From Acerihabitans sp047324305 (lineage in GTDB: Bacteria > Pseudomonadota > Gammaproteobacteria > Enterobacterales > Enterobacteriaceae), in assembly GCF_047324305.1 (NCBI RefSeq), contig NZ_CP178740.1, positions 4,030,001 to 4,094,000 of the forward strand: a stretch of DNA of 64,000 bases, read 5' to 3'. Each line of letters starts with the position of its first letter. Position 1 is the first letter of the stretch. Made by a program: the position numbers and the translations under genes. Shown piece by piece: positions 24,377 to 33,714 of the stretch. Below the pieces are notes generated by a model, which did not search any database, had not been told where the DNA came from, and was given only the letters and a program-made list of their open reading frames with translations.

Positions 24377-26596
24377 ATGGCTTTTCAGCGCATGACCCCC
24401 ATCACCACCCCCCGCGACTGCTGTCGCGCCCGCGTTTCAGGGCCATTAGGCCAGGATAACCCGCCTCAGCCCTGCTGCCGGACGGATGCGGCGCACTCCG
24501 CCACCGCCGGCAGCCTGATCAGCCGCCTGTATATCGCCCAGATGGATTGCCCGACGGAAGAGGGCATGATCCGCAAGGCGCTGGGCGGTATGCCCGGCGT
24601 GCAGGGCATGGAGTTCAACCTGATGCGGCAGGTGTTGACCGTCGCTCATAGCGAAGGCGCCCTGCCCGCCGTCGAGGCGGCGATCCGCGCGCTGGGCATG
24701 GACAGCAGCCCGGTGGTGGACGCTCGGCCGCCGGAGACGCCGGCGGCTAAACCCTGGTGGCCGCTGGCGCTGGCGGGCGCGGCGGCGCTGGGCGCGGAAG
24801 CGTGCCACTGGGCGGGATGGCCCCAATGGGCGGGGGCGGTATTGGCGCTGGCGGCCATTGCCGTCTGCGGCCTGGAAACTTACCGGAAAGGCTGGATTGC
24901 GCTGCGCCACGGCAATCTGAATATCAATACGCTGATGAGTATCGCCGTCACGGGGGCGATGTTGATTGGCCAATGGCCGGAAGCGGCCATGGTGATGGTG
25001 CTGTTTACCCTGGCCGAGCTTATCGAGGCCAAATCCCTGGACCGGGCGCGCAACGCCATCCGCGGACTGGTGCAGCTCAGCCCTGAACTGGCGACGGTGC
25101 GGCTGCCGGACGGCGGCTGGGCCGACGTGGCCGCCGGGGATATTGCGCCGGGCCGGATCGTGCGGGTAAAACCCGGCGAGCGCATCGCTCTCGACGGCGT
25201 GATCACGGACGGCGCCTCAAGCGTGGATCAGGCGCCCATTACCGGTGAGAGCCTGCCGGTGGAAAAAACCGCCGGCGATACGGTGTTCGCCGGCACGATT
25301 AACGGATCGGGCGCGTTTGAGTTCCGGGTGACGGCCGCCGCCACCCAATCCACCCTGGCGCGCATTATCCATGCGGTCGAGGAAGCGCAGGGCGCGCGCG
25401 CGCCCACCGCGCGCTTTATCGACCGGTTCGCGCGGATCTATACGCCGGCGGTGTTTGTCCTCGCCCTGGCCATCGCCCTGGGGGCGCCGCTGTTGTTCGG
25501 CGGCGGGTGGTACGAATGGGCCTACCGGGCGCTGGTGATGCTGGTTATCGCCTGCCCGTGCGCCCTGGTGATCTCAACGCCGGTGACCATCGTCAGCGGC
25601 CTGGGCGCGGCCGCCCGCCACGGTATTCTGATCAAGGGCGGCGTCTATCTTGAGGAAGGCCACAAGCTCGCCTGGCTGGCGCTGGACAAGACGGGCACCA
25701 TTACCCATGGCAAACCGGCGCTGACCGATACTGTGCCGCTGGCGCAAGGGGAGGGGCGGGACCCGGTGCTTGTCGCCGTCGCCATCGCCTCCCGCTCCGA
25801 TCACCCGGTCTCCCGCGCCGTGGCGACGGCGGACCGGGGCAATGACGCGCCGCCGCCGGACGTCGCCGATTTCGGCGCGCTGCCGGGACGCGGCGTGCGC
25901 GGTACGGTGGATGGCGTACAGTACCAGCTTGGCAACCATCGGTTGATTCATGAACTGGGGGTGTGTACGCCCGAGCTGGAGGCGCGGCTTGGCGCGCTTG
26001 AGGCGCAGGGCAAGACCGTTATCATGCTCAGCGACGGCGAACGGGTACTGGTGTTGTTCGCGGTGGCGGATACCGTAAAGGAAAGCAGCCGCGCCGCCAT
26101 CAAGGCGCTGCAGGCCCTGGGCATCAAAACCGTGATGCTGACCGGCGATAACGCCCATACCGCCCGCGCCATCGCCAGCCAGGTCGGCATCGACGAGGCC
26201 CTGGGCGATCAACTGCCGGAGGACAAGCTGCGCGCGGTGGAGGAGTACGCGCGCCAGGGCAAGGTCGGCATGGTGGGCGACGGCATCAACGATGCCCCCG
26301 CCCTGGCCAGGGCCGATATCGGTTTTGCCATGGGGGCGGCGGGCACGGATACCGCCATTGAAACCGCCGATGTGGCGCTGATGGATGACGATTTGAATAA
26401 AATCGTGCGCTTCGTGCGCCTGTCGCGCACCACGCGCCGGGTGCTGGTGCAGAATATTACGCTGGCCATGGGCATCAAGGCCGCCTTCCTGATCCTGGCC
26501 ATGCTGGGCATGGCCACCATGTGGATGGCGGTTTTCGCCGATATGGGGGCCAGCCTGCTGGTGGTGGCGAACGGACTGCGCCTGACGCGCCAGTAG
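24377..26596 (+). CDS. cadA: Heavy-metal-exporting P1B-type ATPase (CadA/ZntA family)
   Basis: A 739-residue inner-membrane ATPase that exports Cd2+, Zn2+ or Pb2+ from the cytoplasm. The N-terminal tail carries two CC pairs (15-16, 33-34). A heavy-metal-associated domain with MDCPTEEG (56-63) follows. Then come the membrane metal site CPC (393-395), TGES (289-292), the phosphorylated Asp437 in DKTGT, the HP motif (476-477) and GDGIND (634-639). TM8 DMGASLLVV holds the Asp typical of Zn/Cd/Pb pumps. AGGAG precedes the ATG. Regulation by the divergent cadR-like gene is clear from the promoter. Zn versus Cd preference is not visible, so zntA would be an equally fair name. Confidence 0.93.
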   Translation: MAFQRMTPITTPRDCCRARVSGPLGQDNPPQPCCRTDAAHSATAGSLISRLYIAQMDCPTEEGMIRKALGGMPGVQGMEFNLMRQVLTVAHSEGALPAVEAAIRALGMDSSPVVDARPPETPAAKPWWPLALAGAAALGAEACHWAGWPQWAGAVLALAAIAVCGLETYRKGWIALRHGNLNINTLMSIAVTGAMLIGQWPEAAMVMVLFTLAELIEAKSLDRARNAIRGLVQLSPELATVRLPDGGWADVAAGDIAPGRIVRVKPGERIALDGVITDGASSVDQAPITGESLPVEKTAGDTVFAGTINGSGAFEFRVTAAATQSTLARIIHAVEEAQGARAPTARFIDRFARIYTPAVFVLALAIALGAPLLFGGGWYEWAYRALVMLVIACPCALVISTPVTIVSGLGAAARHGILIKGGVYLEEGHKLAWLALDKTGTITHGKPALTDTVPLAQGEGRDPVLVAVAIASRSDHPVSRAVATADRGNDAPPPDVADFGALPGRGVRGTVDGVQYQLGNHRLIHELGVCTPELEARLGALEAQGKTVIMLSDGERVLVLFAVADTVKESSRAAIKALQALGIKTVMLTGDNAHTARAIASQVGIDEALGDQLPEDKLRAVEEYARQGKVGMVGDGINDAPALARADIGFAMGAAGTDTAIETADVALMDDDLNKIVRFVRLSRTTRRVLVQNITLAMGIKAAFLILAMLGMATMWMAVFADMGASLLVVANGLRLTRQ

Positions 26597-26634
26597 CGCC
26601 GGCGGCCGTTTTCCGCCGTTCGGGCGCAGCGCGG

Positions 26635-27867
26635 TCACTCCTGCCGCGCCTGGACCTCCGGCGCGGCGCGATCGAACAGTCCGTTTTTCAGGATGTCCTC
26701 GGCATAGAGAAAACCGATGCCCATCACCTGCTGTTGCCGGCTCAATCCGCCCACCAGAATCTGTGTCGCGTTGTCTATGGCGGTCTCGGCGTGATCGAAG
26801 GGATTATAGCGGGTTTGCTCATGGATGATCGCCAGCCAGTCGGCGCCGAATTGACAACTGCGGCCGTAGAGATAAATACGGTTGATATTCAGGATATTGA
26901 GGAAATTATACAGGCTCAGCCCGATCGCCCGCGCCGCGTTCTGCACCAGCAGGCGCACCGACGGGTTGCCGGCGTGGAATTCACTCAGCAGCCAGGCGGT
27001 GGTGATCTGCTGGTTTTCCAGGTCGTTGTCCGGGGTCATTTTTAACTGCATCCTGACCTTTTTCTTCAGGGAAGAGAGCGAGGCGATGGTCTCCAGGCAA
27101 CCGTAGCGCCCGCACGAGCAGGCCGCCCCGTCGGGATCGATAATGGTATGGCCGATCTGGCCGCTGCCGAACAGCGTACCGCGATAGATGTCACGATCGA
27201 TAACGAAGGATGAGCCGATGCCGTAATCGACGTTGATAACGCAAAAATCACCGGCGTTAGCCCGGTTCTGCCATTTCTCCGCCAGCGCCAGCATCACGCA
27301 ATCATTGTCCATCAACAACCGGGTAGCCAGTTTCTCTTCCAGCAGATAACGCAGTTCAACGGGCTCGTGCCACAACGCCTGGGGCATTCTTTCCGACACG
27401 CCGGTGCGCGGATTGACCTGGCCGTGGATGGACAGCGCAATGCGCAGCGGCGTCTGTGGATCATGCTGGCGATATCCATGGTACTGCCGCTCGATTTCCT
27501 GCGCCAATTGCCCGGGCGTGGCAATCCGCGCCGGCTGCTGCCGCAGGGGCTGCAGCGGCTGGACCAGACCATCCACCAGGACGCTTTCAATCAAAAAAGG
27601 CGAGATATTCAGGCACAGGATATTGCCCCGGGTGGCGATTTGGAAGCTGCCGCTGTTGTTGCCGCGCTTGTGCAAATTGCGTGCTGAACGGCACAAATAA
27701 CCCTCCGCAAGCAATTCATCCAGAATATTGCTCACCGCCTGGATGCTCAATTGACTTAATCGTGCCAGCGTAGACTTGCTGGCGATTTTTTCGCGGTATA
27801 AGTGGCTGATTATTACTGCTTTATTATGACCGCGCATCATATGGCTGTTCATGCCGCAGAGGTTCAT
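26635..27867 (-). CDS. ROK-family transcriptional regulator (NagC/Mlc type)
   Basis: A 410-residue regulator: an N-terminal winged helix (KAVIISHLYREKIASKSTLA, LSIQAVSNILDELLAEGYL) and a ROK sugar-kinase-like domain. The zinc site is intact (His240 and Cys250, Cys252, Cys257 in CSCGRYGCLE). Such repressors sense a free sugar or sugar phosphate. It diverges from the DUF5107 gene with only 112 bases between coding regions, so it most likely represses that operon. An alternative start at 27852 (MNSHMMRG) is possible; 27867 has GAGTGA nearby. Confidence 0.9.
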   Translation of the reverse strand: MNLCGMNSHMMRGHNKAVIISHLYREKIASKSTLARLSQLSIQAVSNILDELLAEGYLCRSARNLHKRGNNSGSFQIATRGNILCLNISPFLIESVLVDGLVQPLQPLRQQPARIATPGQLAQEIERQYHGYRQHDPQTPLRIALSIHGQVNPRTGVSERMPQALWHEPVELRYLLEEKLATRLLMDNDCVMLALAEKWQNRANAGDFCVINVDYGIGSSFVIDRDIYRGTLFGSGQIGHTIIDPDGAACSCGRYGCLETIASLSSLKKKVRMQLKMTPDNDLENQQITTAWLLSEFHAGNPSVRLLVQNAARAIGLSLYNFLNILNINRIYLYGRSCQFGADWLAIIHEQTRYNPFDHAETAIDNATQILVGGLSRQQQVMGIGFLYAEDILKNGLFDRAAPEVQARQE

Positions 27868-27979
27868 TCACTCAACTCACTTAACTGTATTGCGTGACCG
27901 CTTGACGAATATTGACCACAAACTGTCCTTTATACTGCCTCCTCTGATTTGTTTAATCAAAACTTTAATTGAGGCGGCT

Positions 27980-30900
27980 ATGACAGGTACAGTGAAGATG
28001 TGGCGGGAAAGCGTGTCGATTCCCACTTACCTGACCGGTGGGCAGGATACGCATCCGATGTTTCTGGAACATCGGGTGTACCAGGGATCGTCCGGCGCGG
28101 TCTATCCCTACGGCGTAACGGATACCCTGACCGGGGAAAAAGCGCCGCGGGAATATCAGGCGCTGTGGCTGGAAAACGATTATCTGCGGGTCATGCTGTT
28201 GCCGGAACTGGGCGGGCGTATCCAGCGCGCCTACGACAAGATCAAACAGCGCGATTTTGTCTATCACAACGAGGTGATTAAGCCCGCCCTGGTGGGCCTG
28301 CTCGGGCCGTGGATATCCGGCGGCATCGAATTCAACTGGCCGCAGCATCACCGGCCGACCACCTATATGCCGGTGGATTACCGGCTGCAACAGCACGAGG
28401 ACGGCGCCTGCACGGTCTGGCTGGGCGAGCTGGAGCCTATGCGCGGCCTGCAGGTCATGACCGGGTTTACCCTGTATCCGGATCGGGCGTTAATCGAAAT
28501 TTCGGCCAGGATCTTCAACGGCAACGATACGCCCCGTCATTTTTTATGGTGGGCGAATCCGGCGGTAAAAGGCGGCGACGATCACCAAAGCATCTTTCCG
28601 CCCGATGTCACCGCGGTATTTGATCACGGCAAACGCGATGTATCCACGTTTCCCATCGCCACCGGCACCTACTATAAAGTTGATTATTCCGCCGGGGTGG
28701 ATATTTCCCGTTACAAGAATATCCCGGTGCCCACCTCGTATATGGCCTATAAGTCGGACTACGATTTTGTCGGCGCTTACAGCCATGATGAGCAGGGCGG
28801 CTTACTGCATATTGCCGATCATCATGTGTCGCCCGGGAAAAAACAGTGGACCTGGGGCAACGGCGAGTTCGGCCGCGCCTGGGACGCTAACCTGACCGAC
28901 GCCAATGGCCCTTATATTGAATTGATGACCGGGGTATTTACCGATAACCAGCCGGATTTCAGCTGGCTGGATGCCGGGGAAGAAAAGCGCTTTGTGCAGA
29001 ATTTCCTCCCTTACAATACCCTGGGCACGCTGCAAAACGCCAATACCACCGCCGCCCTGAAACTGGAAAGAACCGCGGCGGGATTGATATGGGGGCTCTA
29101 CGCGGTGGCGATACTGCATGGGTATCGTTTGGTTATCCGCGACCAGCGCCTGCCGGCGCCGCTACTGGATATCACGGTGGACCTGACCCCCACCCAGGCG
29201 TTACAGGAAGAATTAGCGGGCGATTTTTCCGGCCGGTTGTCCATCGAACTCAGGGATACGCAGAATAACGTGGTCCTCAGCTACCTTGAGCACCAGCCCA
29301 CGGACGCGCCTTTGCCGGCCCCGGCCCAGCCTCCGCGCCCGCCCGCCGATATCGACAGCGCCGACGAAGCCTGGTTTATCGGCCAGCACCTGGAACAATA
29401 TAACCATGCCGGACAGGGCGCGGACGAGTATTACCGGCGAGGGCTGGCCCTGGACGCCGGCGACTACCGTTGCAACCTGGCGCTGGCGATAAAAGAGTAT
29501 AACCGTGCCGGCTATGAGCAGGCGATCGCCTATGCCGATGCCGCTTTAGCCCGTAGCCATCGCCTGAATAAAAATCCGCAGGACGGCGGCGCCAGCCTGA
29601 TACGCGCCTGCGCCTGGGAACGCCTGCGGCAATGGGATCGCGCCTATGAAGATTTTTATCGCGCGACCTGGAGCGGCAACGGCAAGGAAGGGGGCTTTTT
29701 CGGTTTGGCGCGCATCGCCGCCCGCCGCCGGCAGTGGCGGGACGCGTTAGCCTTTGCCGACCAGAGCCTGCTGAGCAACGGCGCCAATTATCCGCTGCTG
29801 GCGCTGAGGGCCGTCCTGCTGCAACGCACCGGCCAGCCGGCTGAAAGCCTGGCGTATATTGAACGGCAACTGCAGGTCTATCCCCTGCATTATGTGCTGT
29901 TTGCCCTGCGTTATCTGTTTGATAACCAGGAAGCATCGCTTGCCGAGCTGCGCCGGGTCACCGGCGATCGGGGCGTTAACGCCCTGGGCATCGCCACTAC
30001 CCTGCTGTCGTTCGGCCTGCGTGACGAGGCCCTCGCCATCCTGACGCTGCTCGACAGCCGGGAAACCCTGCCGCTGTATTTACGCGCCGTCCTGGCAAAA
30101 GGGACGCTTTCGCCAGAGCAATACCTGGCGTTACTGCAGCAGGCGCGGGATAACTTCGGCCGCTTGGTGCGGTTCCCCAACCAACTGGCGGAAGTGGCGA
30201 TGCTGGAACAACTGCCTGAGTGCTATTTCGCCCAGTATCTGCTGGGGTGCTTCCATTACAGCAAACGCAACTACCCGCGGGCGGTGGACTGCTGGCGGCG
30301 CAGTCTTGCGCTGCAGCCCGCTTTTGCCGGCGTCTGGCGCGACCTGGGGGTTTTCTATTTCAATAAGCAACAGGATCGCCGGCTGGCCGCCCGCCATCTG
30401 GAACAGGCGTTCACCCTGGCCCCCACCGACGCGCGCCTGCTGTTTGAAGGGGATTGCCTGCGCAGGTTATGCGGGGTCAAACCGGCGGAACGCCTGGCCA
30501 AACTGACGGCGCATATGCCTGTGGTCCTCAGGCGCGACGACCTGATTGCCGAGCTGCTGAGTTTATATAATCAGCTCGGGCAAGTGGAAAAAGCGCTGTC
30601 GGTGCTGTTGTCCCATGTCTTCCACCCCTGGGAAGGCGGCGAGGGTAAAGTGACCGCCCAATACCTGATCGCGCAGCTTCGCCAGGCCCATGGCGCGCTT
30701 GCGGCGGGTAAGCCGCATACCGCGTCGTTAAGCCTGCAGGCGGCGCTGCGCTATCCGCCGAACCTGGGGGAAGGGCGGCTGGTGGGGCAAACCGACAACG
30801 ATATTTACTTCTGGCTGGGCATTTGCGCGCAGCGCCTGGGGGACGACGTACAGGCGCGGGCGCATTTTCAACGGGCGGCACGGGGCAACGGCGAGGTCAA

Positions 30901-31297
30901 TGAAAGCCGTTATTACAACGATCAGCCGGTGGATTATGTGTTCTACCAGGGCGCGGCGCTGGCGCGCCTGGGCCGCGTCCGGGAGGCGCACGACCTCTTT
31001 ACCGCCCTGCGGCACTGGTCCGACGCCGCCCTCGACCGGCCGGCGGCGACGGACTTCTTTGCGGTATCCCTGCCCGATTTAGTGGTGCTGGACAATGACC
31101 CGGCACAAAACCACCGTCAGCACTGCCTGTTTGTCGGCGCCCTGGCAGCCCTTGGGCTCGGCGATACCCTGCGCTGGCAACAGCAGCTCGACGCCTTGCT
31201 CGCCTGTAATCCCAACCATGATAAGGCGCAGTTATTCGCGGTGTTGGCCCCTACGCTGACCGGCGAATTGCAGGACTGCTCACAACAAAACCAATAG
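27980..31297 (+). CDS. Large DUF5107/TPR-repeat protein, predicted carbohydrate-active
   Basis: A 1105-residue protein, no signal peptide, so cytoplasmic. Residues about 20-430 form a DUF5107 domain of the galactose-mutarotase-like beta-sandwich type (YLRVMLLPELGGRIQ, GGIEFNWPQHHRP near 114-126, WGNGEFGRAWDANLTDANGP). Conserved Glu, His and Asp there could form an active site. From about 480 to the end there are many TPR-like helical repeats (for example AVDCWRRSLALQPAFAGVWR). GAGG sits just before the ATG at 27980; 43 upstream in-frame codons are not family-like. It leads an operon with a sugar porter and an aldose epimerase, under a ROK repressor. The reaction is not established as far as I know. 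Confidence 0.85.
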   Translation: MTGTVKMWRESVSIPTYLTGGQDTHPMFLEHRVYQGSSGAVYPYGVTDTLTGEKAPREYQALWLENDYLRVMLLPELGGRIQRAYDKIKQRDFVYHNEVIKPALVGLLGPWISGGIEFNWPQHHRPTTYMPVDYRLQQHEDGACTVWLGELEPMRGLQVMTGFTLYPDRALIEISARIFNGNDTPRHFLWWANPAVKGGDDHQSIFPPDVTAVFDHGKRDVSTFPIATGTYYKVDYSAGVDISRYKNIPVPTSYMAYKSDYDFVGAYSHDEQGGLLHIADHHVSPGKKQWTWGNGEFGRAWDANLTDANGPYIELMTGVFTDNQPDFSWLDAGEEKRFVQNFLPYNTLGTLQNANTTAALKLERTAAGLIWGLYAVAILHGYRLVIRDQRLPAPLLDITVDLTPTQALQEELAGDFSGRLSIELRDTQNNVVLSYLEHQPTDAPLPAPAQPPRPPADIDSADEAWFIGQHLEQYNHAGQGADEYYRRGLALDAGDYRCNLALAIKEYNRAGYEQAIAYADAALARSHRLNKNPQDGGASLIRACAWERLRQWDRAYEDFYRATWSGNGKEGGFFGLARIAARRRQWRDALAFADQSLLSNGANYPLLALRAVLLQRTGQPAESLAYIERQLQVYPLHYVLFALRYLFDNQEASLAELRRVTGDRGVNALGIATTLLSFGLRDEALAILTLLDSRETLPLYLRAVLAKGTLSPEQYLALLQQARDNFGRLVRFPNQLAEVAMLEQLPECYFAQYLLGCFHYSKRNYPRAVDCWRRSLALQPAFAGVWRDLGVFYFNKQQDRRLAARHLEQAFTLAPTDARLLFEGDCLRRLCGVKPAERLAKLTAHMPVVLRRDDLIAELLSLYNQLGQVEKALSVLLSHVFHPWEGGEGKVTAQYLIAQLRQAHGALAAGKPHTASLSLQAALRYPPNLGEGRLVGQTDNDIYFWLGICAQRLGDDVQARAHFQRAARGNGEVNESRYYNDQPVDYVFYQGAALARLGRVREAHDLFTALRHWSDAALDRPAATDFFAVSLPDLVVLDNDPAQNHRQHCLFVGALAALGLGDTLRWQQQLDALLACNPNHDKAQLFAVLAPTLTGELQDCSQQNQ

Positions 31298-31307
31298 GGG
31301 TGGTCTC

Positions 31308-32738
31308 ATGAAAAGCACAAGTCCGTTGAATTTACCCTACGTCTGGGCTATCTGCCTGGTGGCCGCCTGCGGCGGTCTGCTGTTCGGTTATGATTGGGTG
31401 GTGATAGGCGGCGCCAAGCCGTTCTATGAAGCCTATTTTGGTATTACCAATCCGGCCCAGTCCGGCTGGGCGATGAGTTCCGCCCTGGCGGGCTGCGTGG
31501 CGGGCGCCATCGCCTCCGGCACCTTGTCCGAGCGCTTTGGCCGCAAGCTGCCCCTGCTGCTGGCGGCGGTGATGTTTACCCTGTCGGCCTGGGGCGCGGC
31601 GATGGCGCATAATTTCTCTTTATTCGTGGCGTTTCGCATTATCGGCGGGCTCGGCATCGGCCTGGCGTCGGCATTATCGCCGATGTATATCGCCGAAGTC
31701 AGCCCGGCGGAAAAACGCGGTATTTTTGTCGCGGTGAATCAGTTGACCATCGTTATCGGGGTGCTGGCCGCCCAATTGGTGAATCTGATGATCGCCGAGC
31801 CGGTGGCGGCGCATGCCGGCATGGCCGACATCGCCCAGTCCTGGAACGGCCAGATGGGCTGGCGCTGGATGTTCGGCTCCGGCGCGGTGCCGGCGGTGGC
31901 GTTTTTGCTGCTGCTGTTTATGGTGCCGGAGTCGCCGCGCTGGCTGGTGAAAGTGGGCCGTTTCGACCAGGCGGAAAAAGTGCTGGCCAAAATCGGCAAC
32001 GCCCAATACGCCCGCACCATGCTGGCGGAGATCCGCCAGTCCATGGCCGGGGACGATACCCGCCGGGTACGGTTGCCGCAGTTGTTCTCCCGCCGGGTAA
32101 GGCCGGTGATGATCATCGGCATCGTGTTGGCGGTATTCCAGCAATGGTGCGGCATTAATGTGATCTTCAATTATGCGCAGGAAATTTTCGCCTCCGCCGG
32201 ATTCGATATCAACGATACGCTCAAATCCATTGTCGCCACCGGCCTTATCAACCTGATTTTCACCCTTATCGCCCTGCCGCTGGTGGATAAGCTGGGCCGC
32301 CGCAAGCTGATGCTGCTGGGGTCGCTGGGGCTGACCATTATCTACGGTTTAATCGCCGCCGCCTACGCCATGGGCATCCTGGGCCTGCCGGTACTGTTGC
32401 TGGTATTGGTGGCCATCGCCATTTACGCGTTGACCCTGGCGCCGGTCACCTGGGTGCTGCTGTCGGAAATCTTCCCCAACCGGGTACGGGGCATGGCGAT
32501 GGCGGTCGGCACCTTTTCCCTGTGGGTGGCCTGTTTCCTGTTGACCTACACCTTCCCGCTGTTAAACGCCGCGCTGGGCGCGTCGGGCAGTTTCCTGCTC
32601 TACGGCGTTATCTGCCTGGCGGGTTTTGCCTTTATCTGGCGCAAGGTGCTGGAAACCAAAGGCGTCACGCTGGAGGCGCTGGAACAACGCTTCGGCGACC
32701 AGGCGGAGCTGGATTATGAACAGCATCACGCTAAGTAA
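31308..32738 (+). CDS. MFS sugar porter (sugar:H+ symporter family)
   Basis: A 476-residue, twelve-segment transporter of the sugar porter family: GGLLFGYDWVVIGGA at TM1, RFGRK after TM2, RIIGGLGIGLASALSPMYIA at TM4-5, PESPRWLVK before the central loop, and QQWCGINVIFNY in TM7, all family hallmarks. It likely brings a monosaccharide or small oligosaccharide into the cell for the DUF5107 protein. AGGGG precedes the ATG, 10 bases after the DUF5107 stop. Confidence 0.92.
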   Translation: MKSTSPLNLPYVWAICLVAACGGLLFGYDWVVIGGAKPFYEAYFGITNPAQSGWAMSSALAGCVAGAIASGTLSERFGRKLPLLLAAVMFTLSAWGAAMAHNFSLFVAFRIIGGLGIGLASALSPMYIAEVSPAEKRGIFVAVNQLTIVIGVLAAQLVNLMIAEPVAAHAGMADIAQSWNGQMGWRWMFGSGAVPAVAFLLLLFMVPESPRWLVKVGRFDQAEKVLAKIGNAQYARTMLAEIRQSMAGDDTRRVRLPQLFSRRVRPVMIIGIVLAVFQQWCGINVIFNYAQEIFASAGFDINDTLKSIVATGLINLIFTLIALPLVDKLGRRKLMLLGSLGLTIIYGLIAAAYAMGILGLPVLLLVLVAIAIYALTLAPVTWVLLSEIFPNRVRGMAMAVGTFSLWVACFLLTYTFPLLNAALGASGSFLLYGVICLAGFAFIWRKVLETKGVTLEALEQRFGDQAELDYEQHHAK

Positions 32739-33597
32739 CGAGGCGCTCGTCTTGCGGTGCCGGGCGCAGGGCGGCGCGGTATTAAGCCTGGCCACCCGCA
32801 GCGGGATCGCGATCCTGCGCCCGGCACGGGATCCCCTGGCGCCGCCGGGGGAGTGCGCCTTATTCCCGATGCTGCCGCTGGCGAACCGGGTGGAGGGCAA
32901 TGCGTTCAACTGGCGGGGGCGGACGATCACCTTTCCCCGCTCGCCCTGGGACGAACGGTTTTTTTTACATGGCGACGGCTGGCTGTCGGCCTGGACGGTG
33001 GCGGACTCTGCGCCCGACGCGGTGGCGTTTTCCCTCTCCCGCACGCTGACGGACATCTGCCGTTACCGTGCGCAGCTGAGCTATCAACTGCGGGACCATG
33101 CCCTGCTGGCCACCCTGAGCATCACCAATACCGATGCCCAGCCGTTTCCTTTCGGGCTGGGGTTTCATCCGTTTTTTTGCAAAACCCCGGCCATGACGCT
33201 GTGGTTTCAGGCGCGGGGCTACTGGCCGGAGCGCGCCCATCACCTGCCGGCGGACTGGCGGGAAGAGGTGCCCAGCGGCTGGGATTTCGCCACGCCCCGC
33301 TTGCCGGGGGCGGGCTGGATGAATAATGCCTTTTCCGGCTGGACCGGCAGGGCGGTATTGCATGATGCCGGCAGCGGCGCCACCGTTACCCTGGACAGCG
33401 CGACGGATATCCTGATGGTCTATCAGCCGCAAAACAGCGATTTTATCTGCCTGGAACCTCAAACCCATCCGGTGAACGCCCATAACCAGCCCGGCATGCC
33501 GGGACTGGCGGTGCTGGCGCCGGGCGGGACCCTGCGGCTTGCCATGCGCATCGGCTGGGCCGGGACGACGGCGCGGCGGCGGTCCTCCCCGGGCTAA
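32716..33597 (+). CDS. Aldose 1-epimerase family protein
   Basis: About 293 residues beginning MNSITLSNEALVL, overlapping the end of the porter gene by 23 bases with GGAG upstream. The galactose-mutarotase fold is indicated by ALFPMLPLANRVEGNAFNW, FLHGDGW, the ring-opening His in GLGFHPFF, and a late FICLEPQTHPVNAHN carrying the general-base Glu. It would interconvert anomers of the imported sugar before metabolism. The C-terminal tail is Arg/Ser-rich and unremarkable. Confidence 0.9.
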   Translation: MNSITLSNEALVLRCRAQGGAVLSLATRSGIAILRPARDPLAPPGECALFPMLPLANRVEGNAFNWRGRTITFPRSPWDERFFLHGDGWLSAWTVADSAPDAVAFSLSRTLTDICRYRAQLSYQLRDHALLATLSITNTDAQPFPFGLGFHPFFCKTPAMTLWFQARGYWPERAHHLPADWREEVPSGWDFATPRLPGAGWMNNAFSGWTGRAVLHDAGSGATVTLDSATDILMVYQPQNSDFICLEPQTHPVNAHNQPGMPGLAVLAPGGTLRLAMRIGWAGTTARRRSSPG

Positions 33598-33714
33598 CCG
33601 GCGTCACGAAGGCAATCCGGGCAGCGGCGATACACTATCTTGCTAAAGGGAGTTGTTTCCCGCAGTAAAAAGCCATTAACATGCAAGCTTATGTTTGTTA
33701 TGGCAGGGTTAACG

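Noticed and set aside
25574..26638. Long antisense frame across the metal ATPase
   Set aside because: His/Gln/Arg-rich shadow composition, and the sense strand has every P-type ATPase motif.
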